From contig NC_083389.1 in NCBI RefSeq assembly GCF_031755915.1, positions 26,605,501-26,669,500 of the forward strand: a stretch of DNA of 64,000 nt, given 5' to 3'. The position numbers and the translations under genes were made by a program. Positions 49,550-60,952 of this stretch are shown here, one piece after another. The first letter of the stretch is position 1; every line of letters starts with the position of its first letter. This stretch comes from Ziziphus jujuba (Eukaryota > Streptophyta > Magnoliopsida > Rosales > Rhamnaceae). A model generated the notes under the pieces. The model was not told the DNA's origin and did no database searches. It saw only the letters and a list, made by a program, of their open reading frames with translations.

Positions 49550-51560
49550 TTTGTAAATCTTAATTATAACATTGTTTTTATAGGCATGCATGACACACAA
49601 TCACACATATTAATTGGTTCGTACTTATTAACGCCGCACATCTCACTCATATATAATCGCCCTTTTCTTTTTTTTTTTTTTGATCACATATATGATTGCT
49701 TTTTTTGTTAGGTGCATTCATATGATACACATATATAGAGTACATAACAATAAACGTTATTTTTCACCAAAAAAAAAACAAAAAAAGTCATAATAAACGT
49801 TCTGATCGGCAGAAAAAAAAGAAGAAAAAAAATCCATAATATAAAGGAGAAAAAAAAGAACATTTTTTTAGAATAAAATTAGCTTCAACTATATTCTAAT
49901 TAGCCTTAAAGTGTTTTAAGTTCCTCTTTAAATTATCACATTCTTGTGTCATTCTAATTACAAAAGTTTTCATTCTAATTATACAATTTTCTATGAAACA
50001 ACTTCTCATCAAAAGTTTTTTTGTCATTGTAATGCATTCCCAGCGAGATCATGTAAATATTTATAAAACCACCACATTAAAAACATATAGAGAGAGAGAG
50101 AGAGAGAGAATATATGATATAATTAATCTTTAAAAACAAATTGTTTAGTATGCTATATATTGTTTATTGTTTATTATTTACCTTAAAAAGTCATAATTGA
50201 GTAGAGAAGTTCACCGTCACACATACATGTAAAAATGCTTTATGAACCTCATTAACGCAAAATAGTAGTTCTAATATCAATGAGAATCTACATCTTTAGA
50301 TATCAATCTCTATTTGATCTCACTTTTTTAATGTGGTGTTCAATAACAACACATTGATAATAAAAATATATATATAAAAAAATCATATGTAATTATGTAA
50401 GCAACCATTTTAACATTAAGTCATCAACGATGTATAAATCATTGTCGTAATTTTTTTTTGACTTTTTTTTTTTTTTGGGGCTTGAATTTTTGTTGACTTT
50501 TTATAACTTATAATATACATATTTAATAACTTATATACCATTGGATATACATATTCAACAACCAAAATGAGTTGTCAAAGTTTCTTTGTCAAACATGTTC
50601 GGAAAACACTCCTGTTCACAAATATTTGCATATCTAATTAAATACAATTATTTAGATTGTATATATTAATTAATAAGTTATAAGTAAATGACAAATGTGA
50701 ATGAAATTTGTGATGGATATTATTCATTTTACAAATCATATTGATTTAAAATTACATTTTTAATTACTTTTAAACACATCAACAGATGTTACAAACAACA
50801 TATCTAATCGGATTCGGCAACTCAGATTATATTTAATTGTCATCATTAACATAAAGACAATTTAGAAAAACTGAATTCAAAAAAAATAAATAAAATAAAA
50901 AAGAGAGAAGCAAAATTCATTCGTTTTCCTCATGCATCTCTATCCTTTTGCCAAATTGAGTTTATTGTGATAATATTATTAGTTTTGTTGCTATAGGCTA
51001 ATGATCTAAGCCAACCATAAACACTACCTAACCCAACATCATATACAACAGCACCTGAGCCAGAGCTAACACTTAGCCATGGGCCATAGAGCCACAGCTT
51101 GACTTGGTTTATATTATAAACCAAACCTTCACGTGGATTGCAAGCTGGGTTTAGTTAATTAAAAAATTGCAAAAAACAATAAATGGGAAGCCTTCCAAAT
51201 GATTATTTAGAATTCTTTAAAAAATAAAATAATTAATTTCCATATTATATTTTAGATTTCCACCAATCAAATAGATCCAGATAACAAATCCGAAGGGGGT
51301 TATTTGGTCATTTAAAGAAAAATAGACCGATTTCTTTTTTTGTGTAAAAAATAATGAAAAAACAAATCTTATGTTATCCGTACGCGCGTAATGAGAGAAA
51401 GTGCTTCACTTGCAATAATCCGCTTGGCCGCTAGTATTAAGCTTCCTTTTAATAACAAAAAACCTACTAACTGCGGACACGCGCACCGAAATCTCGTTAC
51501 GATCCGTCGTACATTGCCTCTAAATTCCTTACACTTTTTCCACGACGAGTCGTACACAAT
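45577..51560. other. AT-rich intergenic region
   Basis: Six kilobases of AT-rich sequence with many TA tracts (about 46970, 47570, 47738-47766, 48655-48682, 49453, 49518-49548), long A runs (45873-45901, 47867-47891) and the second copy of the 44.5-kb repeat (49615-49815). No gene is recognised; the short frames have no conserved motif. Confidence 0.55.
49743..49801. repeat. Poly(A)-stub micro-insertion with 10-bp exact target duplication
   Basis: ATTTTTCACC plus an A-rich run (49759-49788) lies between CATAACAATAAACGTT (49743-49758) and CATAATAAACGTT (49789-49801). The related repeat near 44624 has one copy of this site and no insert. Confidence 0.7.
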
Positions 51561-51566
51561 TTAAGT

Positions 51567-51670
51567 CACGTGGCGATCAGCGATTCGGTGGTCCGGAAGT
51601 TTTAATAAGAAAACGATCACGCACAAAATCTCCTCGGCTCTATCGCAGAAGGAATCTTAGAAGCCACGTG
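51567..51670 (+). promoter_or_regulatory. Two G-boxes upstream of the SANT-domain gene
   Basis: Perfect CACGTG palindromes at 51567-51572 (GTCACGTGGC) and 51665-51670 (CCACGTGTC) are 98 bp apart, just before a CT-rich leader. They match bZIP/bHLH sites, and both resemble ABRE cores. Function is inferred from position. Confidence 0.5.
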
Positions 51671-51689
51671 TCAGTAAAATAGAGCTCGT

Positions 51690-52584
51690 GTATTCACGCT
51701 CCACCGACGAGCGTGGAGTTGAGAATTTCGTCTACAAAACGGACCAGAGCCCCCTTTTCTCTGTCCAAAGGCTCGTATATTATTTTTATTTTTCTCTCAC
51801 TAACTCTCTCTCTCTCTCTCTCAGCAAGAACGACTTCGCTTCGCTCTCTCTCTCTCTCTCTCTCTCTTTCTTTCTCTCTCTCGCTCTCGTTTTTTTGGTT
51901 TTTCGTTATTATTCTCGCTCTCTTAAGTCCTCGAATTTAACCTTGTTAGCCATGAAAGCTCAGCTTCCGTAAAAGACAGGTACGGTCATCTTTTATATCT
52001 TTCTTTCTCTATAAATATATATTTTGCTTTTCTTGTGTGTGTGTGTGTGTGTATATATATTTATATGTGTGTGTGCGTGTGTATATGTGTTTCTCTCTCT
52101 AAAAAAACTGTTTGTATGTGGTGGTTTTTGTTCACGTTTTGTTTGTTTTTTAATCAGTAAGTTTGTAAATCGGTGCTAAAACCCCTCAAGACCCATTTTC
52201 TCAGGTTCCCGCTTTCACGTTTCGGGTTTCCGGGTTCTTCTTTGTGTTGGTTGTTTATCCATGGAGGTATCGTAAAGAAAAAAAATATTTATTTATTTTT
52301 GCTTGGCTTGCTATTTTTCTGCTTATTGTACGATTCAATGTAAGTTGTCTTTGTGTTTTAACGGTTCCATGTTCAGTAAAGAAGTCGAATTTGTTGGATC
52401 GTATTGGAATTCTTGCTGGGGAACGGTGGTTTTTGTTTGTTTGGCTGCTTGTTTTTCTTTATTTTTCTTTTAATTTTTTTCTGGATTATTTATTTTTGTT
52501 GAGTTTGCAAAGCTTTGGAATGTTGTTGTTTTTAAGTAAAGATTATATATTTGGGTTTTAGTTCTTGGAGTTTTAATGTGGTTA

Positions 52585-52629
<45 letters not shown>

Positions 52630-53450
52630 TTTCATATATTTGTTTGCAAAAGTTTTGGTTTTTCGAAGTGGGGTATCTTCAATATTTTGTATTTTGGGGT
52701 CATAAAATCGATCTGGGATTGATTGCTTTCTTATGGGTTTGAAGCGTTTTACTCTGTTTTTGTTTTGTTTCCTGTAGGTGTTTGCTTTCTTTATCAAAAT
52801 TCAGTCGGCAGTTTTATATCTTTAATTTTCTTTTTCTGATATATTGCCAATTCTATGTTTTTATGCATTGTGAAATATGCCAAGAAAAGGAATTAAATTA
52901 CTTTTTGAAAATGTAACGTAATTAATTTTGGACAAATTTGTTCTTCCAGATTTTGGCAGAAACTAATTTTTTTTTTTTTTCTTTCTGATATAAAATTTTA
53001 TTTTGCATCAAGTCAAGTGGTTGACTGGGTTTCTTCTTGATTGATTGTTAATCTGGTTTTTGCTAGAATTTGAGTCGGTATTTAAGATGGGCCCGCCATT
53101 TTAATTGCTTAAATGCTTTTGGACGTTTCATTATTAACATAGAATATAAACTGGGGCGAATTGATTATTAGTCCTGGAAATTTTGAAAGCAAAGCATTCA
53201 GAAGAGCTTTTGAGTTAATTTTGAGAACAACAGTTTCTAGAAAATGCAATTTCTTATCCTAAATCAAATGAAACAAGTGTTCTAATTTTGTTTGCTATGG
53301 TACCCATTGATTTGCTTATTGGGACTCCAAAAAAAAAAAAGAAAAAAAATGAAAAGAAAAGAACAGAAAATAGAGACACAGAGAGGAGATATTTCTTTCA
53401 TCTTATGCTTTTCAGAAAGCCAAACAACCACACCCATTTTTCCATGGCAG
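51690..53450 (+). other. 5' leader of the SANT-domain gene, with upstream ORF and leader intron
   Basis: A CT-rich transcribed-looking leader (about 51780-51900) ends at 51979 with a donor (GACAG/GTACGG). A six-codon upstream ORF, MKAQLP, occupies 51952-51972 just before it. A T-rich intron of about 1.4-1.5 kb follows, including a (TTA)n run at about 52585-52628. It ends at an acceptor near 53412 or directly before the ATG at 53450. Leader borders are inferred from splice signals only. Confidence 0.5.
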
Positions 53451-56400
53451 ATGGATTCAGTTGAAACAAATCACCACGTGGAACTCAATGAGAGTGTATC
53501 TGCTGAGCAAACAGTTTCTGCTGAAGTTTCTGACATCTGTGATGTCTTTGGAGATCCAGAGATACTTCCTAGAGTTGGAGATCAGTACCAGGTCGAAATT
53601 CCCTCTCTAATATCTGAATCTGACTATCTAAAGCTATCGATGAACCCGTGTGAAGTGGAAAATGAACATGGCAGTAATGATTTTCTACTGGGATTGCCCA
53701 TACCAGTAATGTGGATCAGTGAGGAAACTAAGAGCCAAAAGCATGAACAACAGGAGGAGGCTTATCCTAAGGGTGAAATACGCAAAAAAGATGAGTCCCT
53801 AAGATCACCAAATGAGAATTCAGACGAAAATGGCTTCAAACCTAAAGTGGAGCTTCTAAATATTTCCTCTGATAATGGGACAAAATTAGGTGAATCAGCA
53901 GACTTAACTTTGCAAGAAGAAATTTTAATCAAAGTGCAAGAACATGGAGGAAAAGGCGAAGAAATTTTAATCAAAGTGCAAGAACATGGAGGAAAAGGCT
54001 ACTCTCCTGTCCCTGGTTTGTGGGGTAACGCCTGGAGTAATATTGAAGAGGCAAGTTTTCTTCTTGGTTTATACATCTTTGGGAAGAACCTTTCTCAAGT
54101 GAAGGATTTTGTAGGGAGCAAACAGACTGGTGATATACTATCATATTACTATGGAAGGTTCTACCGGTCTGACAGATACTGTAGATGGTCAGAATGCAGG
54201 AAAATAAGAAGCAGAAGGTGTATATATGGACAAAGAATTTTCACAGGATTGAGGCAACAGGAATTATTGTCTCGTTTGCTTCCCCATGTGTCAGAGGAAT
54301 GCCAAAATACTTTACTAGAGGTACATCTTGATTGACTTTATGCTAAGAATTCCATTGAGATGATGGGTTGTAATGGACCCCTTTGCATGCATGCATTAAT
54401 AAGTCAAACAAATAAACACATGCTACACTAATTTTATGGGGGCTGGAATGAAATGAACCCATTGATATGCTTATATGATTGTATTGAGCTATTATCTTAC
54501 CTCCGTATATTATATCCTGAGTAGAACATGGTTTGCATGTTTATTTGTGTGCGGAAATGTCTTTCTGGTTAAAATTTTAAAATGTCTTATCAGATAACGA
54601 GGTTGAAATATCTAGTTACATTTTAAAATTTTAAGAGTGCTTTGGTGAAAAGTATTTCAGGATGTGGAAAAGGCGAATAAGCATCCAAATTTTTGTGCAT
54701 TTCCTTGTAAATTTACAAATGGGGAAACTATATAGGGCAACTCTTGATTGGAGGTGGACTGGAATTTGCTTGCTAGATTTCAAATAATTCCTGCAATTGG
54801 GTTTTATGTCAAATCCTTGTTTAGGAGGACCAAGGATATTCATGAAACAGCTTAGCCATCTCAAGTTCCACTGCCATCAGAAAGATGCTAGCATTGCATG
54901 ACTACCACCTCCTATTATCAATTCAGCCATTGTTATGCTATAAACAGCAGAGTCCCTAAATTTTTTCCACACATATCATTTTGCTTTACATTCATGCAAC
55001 ATTGCTGCAAGTTGTTGATTACGCAAAATTTGATTAGTTATTGTGATTGGTTTCCAAGGAGTTTAATTTATAATGATGTTTGGGGAAAAAAAATGCTGTT
55101 TCTGACACAGATCCATCGAAATTTTGTTCTTTAGGTATCAAGAGTTCAATCCTTTAACCTAAAAAATTCAAGTTTAGAAGATCAATTACATTCAGAAAGT
55201 ATTAACTTAGAATGTGTAAGCAGTTGGGACATATGGGTTTGCTCCTGTTGCTTATATTGTTGAAGATAAAAATTAGAATAATCTGAAGATTTATGTGCTA
55301 GACCATCTTTCTTGAAGAAGATGAGATCAGGCTGTTGCGTAAACATAGACATTTTATTAATACATATAGATATTGACAGTTCATCTTTCATCTTTAAGAA
55401 AAATTCTTATCTTCTTTGAGAACCATCTGTTATTCTCAGATTGTAGGTGTTAACAGTTCATCTTCAATACATAAATGACACATTCTTATCATCTTCATTA
55501 TCTACTTTGATCAATTTGGCAGATATCAAAGGCATTTGGGGAGGGGAAAATATTACTGGAAGAATATGTATTCACTTTAAAGGCCTCAGTTGGATTGAAC
55601 GCTCTTGTAGAAGGAGTAGGAATTGGAAAAGGGAAGCAGGATCTCACAGGAATGGCTATGGAGAATTCAAGGTCCAATCAAGTTCCTGTCCGCCCAGAAA
55701 TACCAGTTGGCAAAGCATGCTCCACACTTACTACACTGGAGATAGTAAACTTTTTAACGGGAGACTTCAGACTTAGCAAAGCACGATCTAGCGATCTATT
55801 CTGGGAAGCTGTTTGGCCTCGTTTACTTGCAAGAGGGTGGCACTCTGAGCAGCCTAATAATAATGGATCTGTTGCTGGTTCTAGGCATTCTTTGGTATTT
55901 CTTATCCCTGGTATTAAGAAGTTCTCAAGAAGGAAACTAGTGAAAGGGGTTCATTATTTTGATTCTGTAAGTGACGTCCTGAGTAAGGTTGCTTCAGATC
56001 CAGGTCTCCTTGACATTGAGGGTTGCAAAAGCAAGGAAGAAAATGGGTGGACTGATGAAACAAAGCTGGACAAGGAAGATTTTCCTAATCAGCAACGCCA
56101 CTGTTACCTCAAGCCACGTACTCCTAATCGCAGTACTGATATCGTGAAGTTTACTGTTGTGGACACAAGTCTGGCTAATGGGAAAACATGTAAGGTAAGG
56201 GAACTCAGAAGCTTGCCTGTCCAAATCATGAACACTTCCACCATCAGAAGTGATTCTGATGATGACGATGGAGATACTTCTGATAACTCGGAAGATAATT
56301 CTAGTTCTAGTGATATCCCATCTTCAGATAAAGATGGGCCCAATGATTTCAAAGCACCAGAGGTTAGCTTGGATAAAAGAGTATCTTCTGGTAGAAAATA

Positions 56401-57325
56401 TTTAGACAATGATGCTTCTAACAAGGGGTTTCCAGTTAATGGCCCGGTTTTGACTAATATACCTACTAAAATCCCCAAGGATAAAGACAGTGACAAATGC
56501 AATGACACACAGCCTAACAATGCCCTGAAGTGCCAATTGAACAGGAAAATAAGACCTGAAGACGAAAATCATCTAGCTCCTGTCACAAAGCGACGTCGAA
56601 GAAAACCCCCTTCTACTCTCAAAGAGACAAGCCATAGCACAAACAACACCAGGCTAGTTCCCAGCTTACTACAAGAGGCCAGCTGCTGTGTCAGTGTGGA
56701 TAATTCTGATCATAGCGAGAGCATTTTCTCTCGTATGGATCCATCTCAAGAGAAGTTGTCATCAACCAGTTCGTCTAGAGGGGGCAGCCCTATCACAAGC
56801 AGTGAAGGTCAACATGGTAACCATATCGATGCTGAACATGCTCATGAGAAACCTCAACCTCGTACGCTGATCGACTTGAACATTCCTGTAACTTCAGATG
56901 TCGAAGCAGATGAACCTTTCATGATGGAAACGACTGAGAGGCAAGATGAACGGACTAGCAACGAGCCAGACAGTAGCTCCCATGCAGTCAATACGTCCAA
57001 AAATATGGCCGCAGATACTGAGCAGGAGGAATCTAAGGTCAGCTCCCGGAGGCAGAGCACAAGAAATAGACCACTAACAACTAAAGTGCTGGAAGCTTTT
57101 GCTTGTGGATTTTTGGACATAAAGCAGAAGCGAAAGAGCAAGGATGCCTTTCCTGGCGAGAACTCAAATTCAAGGCCTTCGAGGCGCTCTCGTGCAAGAG
57201 TTGGAACTCCAGAAAGTATAAATTCTAGTTCTGCGGATTTGAGTATGGAAGATACTGGAACTGCCATCCAAAATAACAATGGTGATGTATTAAGCAAGCT
57301 AGGCATCAGTTCACAAAGTGGTTAG
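53451..57325 (+). CDS. SANT/Myb-like domain nuclear protein (plant RERE-like family)
   Basis: Two coding exons, 53451-54320 and 55523-57325, join in phase 0 (NTLLE/ISKAFGEG) and give 889 aa. The first exon has a domain starting near residue 184: VPGLWGNAWSNIEEASFLLG, LYIFGKNLSQVKDFVGSK, ILSYYYGRFYRSDRY, a SANT-like fold as in the plant proteins annotated arginine-glutamate dipeptide repeat proteins (At2g47820, At1g09050 from memory). The second exon has a conserved segment (FWEAVWPRLLARGWHSEQ, then HSLVFLIPGIKKFSRRKLVK), an acidic Ser/Asp tract near 56255-56330, a basic KRRRRKPP likely nuclear signal near 56587, and LIDLNIPV near 56868, an EAR-like repression motif. Start is the ATG after the leader intron. 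An exact 42-bp duplication lies just before the SANT domain. A role in chromatin repression is inferred. Confidence 0.85.
53916..53999 (+). repeat. Perfect 42-bp in-frame tandem duplication in the SANT-domain gene
   Basis: Two identical 42-bp units (53916-53957 and 53958-53999) encode EEILIKVQEHGGKG twice, immediately before the SANT domain. Identity at all sites points to a recent event or an assembly artefact. Confidence 0.9.
54321..55522 (+). other. Intron of the SANT-domain gene
   Basis: GT at 54321 and AG at 55521-55522, with coding phase matching on both sides. Nothing else is recognised within these 1.2 kb. Confidence 0.8.
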
Positions 57326-57913
57326 TTAGGTGCTGATATTCCTGGCTTAGAAACAACGAGATTGCCTTATGGCCTGACCATATGGCATGGCCAATAATGC
57401 CTTTGCCTAGGAGCCCCGCAAAAGGAATGGTTCATATAAAAAAATGTCAATGTTAAATGTTGTTAGTTTTTATACTCTGTCTCTCAAATTTTTTATTTTA
57501 TCATATAAAATAAGGGGGTTGTTTTTTTTCTGTTTTTTTATCTTTTGCTCAGACACAAAATCTTTAAGTTTCATTCAATAACATTTTATAGAAATGTAAT
57601 TTTGTTCTACAACAAAAATCCATTTGGGGTCGAATGGGTTAACGATATTCCTTTTAAATAAAACTCTCTAACGTACACCAGCTCAAAAGTCAAGAAATCC
57701 CTATTTGACTCCAAATTCTAGATGCAACCGAAAAAGAAAGAAAAAAAGGACAAGAAGAAAACAACATTTGTACAAGTGATGTGGATTTTATATAAGGACA
57801 ATAAAGAAATGATCTGATAAGACGCATTAAATATAGCAAAGATTACACGTAGAAGGTAGGTGGCAACGATCTGGATATTTTAAATAAATAATTTTATTCT
57901 ATATTTAAGAAGC

Positions 57914-57965
57914 AGATTATTTCACTAATTTTTTTTTTCTTTTTGATGATAGATTATTTCAGTAA
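57914..57965. repeat. Poly(T)-stub micro-insertion with 15-bp target duplication
   Basis: A T-rich run ending GATGAT (57929-57950, 22 bp) lies between AGATTATTTCACTAA (57914-57928) and a one-mismatch copy (57951-57965). On the minus strand it reads ATCATC then A-rich. Confidence 0.65.
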
Positions 57966-58174
57966 ATTAAACATATCATTTTTTGAAGAAAAAAAAAAAA
58001 AACTCAATTTTCGTTTAATCACAATTAAAGATAAATTCGTGTGAACAATGATAATATTTACTGTTTTTTTTTTTTAAATTCTTTTTGTCGATAGTGGGGT
58101 ATAAATTTTAGCACCGCAATTAATAATGATACTCACAATGCATGGACCTGAAAGAAAGGTGGACAACTGAGCAA

Positions 58175-58205
58175 CACGTGGCTCGCAAATTAGATCATCC
58201 ACGTG
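58175..58205 (+). promoter_or_regulatory. Two G-boxes 25 bp apart upstream of the NDUFAF4-like gene
   Basis: CACGTG at 58175-58180 (AACACGTGGC) and 58200-58205 (CCACGTGGC) share the flank GTGGC. The start codon is 245 bp downstream. They match bZIP/bHLH binding sites; use is inferred. Confidence 0.5.
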
Positions 58206-58449
58206 GCACCTAATTTCCTCATATTATTAGAATAGATTGATTGTGACACCCGAACCTGAAGCAGGCCATGGTCATCTTCTTCTTCCAGCTCCTCCTCTTT
58301 TTAAAACCCTAAATAAATAGGCTTTGAAGGGTTTATCAGAAACTAATTTTTTTATTCATATAATAAATAAATGAAACTGGGTTTTTCCACAGCAGAGAGC
58401 TAAAAACTTTTGTGTGTGTGTGTGTGAGCGAGACCAAGGAAGGAGGAAA

Positions 58450-60108
58450 ATGGGTCAGGCATTTCGTCGAGCATCTGGGAAAATCCGTGCATCTTCCAGC
58501 ATTGATACGGGGTCGTCTGCACCGAAACCGACGAAGAGCGTCGTCAATCGGCCGCCTCCTATGGTTCCTACCAGCAAGGATGGGATCGCCGAGACTGCTG
58601 AGCGCGGGAAAGCTCTTGATTCTGGTAAAGTTTCAACCTTTTCTTTTTGGGGAAAAATCTGTGTTTTCTTTTTTGATTCTTTTTTGGCTTATGGGATTTT
58701 CAAGTGGAAGAAAAAACATTTAGTTCATGAGCTCAGATTGAGCATAAATATGAAGCCTTTGACATAAATATAAAAGATTCTTTAATCAATGAATGTTCTT
58801 TATAGCGAAATATGTGATCATTAATATTGTTAATATTTGATTTGAATTTATTAAATTTTTGGGGAGGAGAAAAGGGGTCTCAGTATTGGGTAAAATTACT
58901 GTATTTTCGATTGATCAGAAAACAAAATGTTGTGAATAATGGCGTAACCAAAATGCTACACACTGAGAACTATAATTTTACTGCTTGCACTCATCTGTTT
59001 TTTTGGGTGATCAAATTCGGTCCTTAGCTCATATTTCTACTTCGTTCTGATAGAAGAATGATAAATTAAGTATTTGGTAGCCAACCCTTTATCCTATTTT
59101 GTTTCTATAAATAGAAAGCATGTCTCTTTGTAGCGAGAGAGAGATTTTCCTGTTTGATATTACGTTTGAGATTGAGGATACTTGGTTCATTCCGTTAAAT
59201 GGTGTTTTGTTCTTGGTTTAAGATGAGGGAACCTCGAGAAGAAATGCTGACAATGTTCTTGAAGAAAGAGATGTTAAATACGACGCCATGCTTAGTCAGA
59301 TGGCGGGTAGAATTAGGACAAAGCCTGGAGGGAAGCTGGAAATGGGTGAGGTGAGTTTAAGCAAGTCACTAGGGACTAATTTTTATGTTTGTTCTAAGTG
59401 CTTTCAATGAGTATGCAATGTTTTTTCCCCCCCAAATGTTGGATAAAGCATAACTATGTTGGTGATGCACTTTATATAATTTGAATATTTCTGATTGGTG
59501 AATTTGAAAGTTGCCTTATTTGCTATCTATAGTTAGTGATTTGTGTTGATTTACTTCTGAGACAATATAAAATAGGAAGCAAGGAGTGCCTTGGAGAAAT
59601 AAAAACTGCGGTCTTTCCTAATTTAATAACATTTTATGGATTGTGAGATGAGTGGTAAGATGCTTGACATGTTCTTTTGCATTATTTCGTTGTTTCTCAA
59701 ATTTACACCACCTGCTCCCAAAGTTATGCAATAATTGGATGGAGAAAATGGTTTGAAATTTCAATCGAAGCATGTAATATTCATGTAGATTGTTCAGATG
59801 ATAAGATTAGAACTATGTTTCAGGCATTTGTGGTGGAAAAGTATGATAGACCGCTTCCAAAAATCCGAAACACAAAACCGGATTCTGACAGGTATGAAGA
59901 AAGGCCTACTCCAGCTGGAACTCTAAATGTAGCACAGCTTCGGCATATCATACTTCTGCATGAAGGGAAGGCTGATGATCATGATGGTCCTATGAATATT
60001 CATCAAATTGCCAAAAAATTCCAAGTTGATGTTACACAGGTTGAAAGGATCTTGCAGTTCACATCACTGCCTCCTCAGAATGATAGTAAAACGAAAAACA
60101 ATCGATGA
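58450..60108 (+). CDS. NDUFAF4-like protein (candidate complex I assembly factor)
   Basis: Three exons, 58450-58624, 59223-59350 and 59824-60108, with GT/AG borders and matching phases, give 195 aa. It starts MGQAFRRASGKIRA, a possible N-myristoylation site, as human NDUFAF4 also starts MG. A short Pro-rich linker follows, then YDAMLSQMAGRI, EKYDRPLPKIRNTKPDSDRY, the segment PAGTLNVAQLRHIILLHEGK and a closing helix pattern IAKKFQVDVTQVERILQF. The order (Lys/Arg-rich start, PLP segment, P-G-LNV with a Leu-rich helix, then a small helical DNA-binding-like end) matches the NDUFAF4/UPF0240 family as I recall it. In animals that protein helps assemble respiratory complex I in mitochondria. An in-frame ATG 12 codons upstream (58414) is not preferred, because MGQAF is the conserved-looking start. 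A conserved protein of unknown function is the alternative. Confidence 0.75.
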
Positions 60109-60952
60109 AGACCTGGCAGCTTTGGCTTACACTTCTGCACGACTAACAAGATTTTCTTTTGAATAAAGTATTTGGAATTTTATTTCGTGAGTATGCTAAG
60201 ATCATCATATAGAAGAGTTAGACAGAATCTATGTTAGACAGAATCTATGTCTTACTATTAACATATAGGAGATTTTGTTTGACGATTTCATTTATTCACG
60301 TTTTTCAGAATCGATATAGCTCAACTTTTTTTGACCTGGCTGGACACATCCACCATCTAAACTTCGATCGTTGTAATTTATCAAATGGGTCATCGAAATT
60401 TTACACTTTCTTTCGAAGTATATTTAAGCAGCAACAGACTCTTATCATTCTCTTGGACAGTCTTATTGCTGTGTATTGCAGTGCTTGCTTGTAGCATTTT
60501 CGTTTTCTTTGATTGAGAATCAATAAAATAGTGACAAAATATCATCTAAGATGTCTGTATTTGGCAACCATTTTTGTCCTTTCCCAACACGATTAATTAC
60601 CTAAACTTTAAAAAGATATTTGAATTCAGACAACAGCAGTGATTTCAGAATCATGATAAAAATTGTTAATAGCCAACGGGACAGGCCGTATAACCGGCCA
60701 TAAAGTATCCATTACCAACTTCATATACAGCTACAAAATTTTAGTGTAAGCTTTACACCTGAGCGTTTCCTCATCCCTATAACTATGATATGACGGCCTG
60801 AAGTAATGACCAAATCAAACAAAAATAATCGCTTCCCCCTCTCAGTGGGGGTTTTCTAAGGTCTTCAATGTCGAAAGAATAAGAAAATTTAAAATGGAAT
60901 GAGAAAAAAAAAATGAAAATTGAAAAATAGAAGGAAAAAAAGAATGTTGGAT
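60109..60952. other. Convergent intergenic region
   Basis: Holds the 3' untranslated regions of the NDUFAF4-like gene (plus) and the carrier gene (minus). A small perfect repeat GTTAGACAGAATCTATGT occurs twice near 60218-60250. No gene is seen. Confidence 0.6.

Larger units (their letters stand above)
57326..58449. other. Intergenic region between SANT and NDUFAF4-like genes
   Basis: Contains the 3' untranslated region of the SANT gene, a poly(T) stub (57914-57965) and two G-boxes (58175, 58200) ahead of the next gene. No further gene is seen. Confidence 0.6.

Noticed and set aside
52551..52797. Frames with poly-Tyr or poly-Asn runs
   Set aside because: Translation of the (TTA)n microsatellite in the leader intron of the SANT gene.
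58412..58723. Overlapping plus-strand frame beginning MCVCVSETKEGGKW
   Set aside because: It overlaps exon 1 of the NDUFAF4-like gene in another frame and starts in a TG microsatellite; splice and homology logic favour the MGQAF frame.
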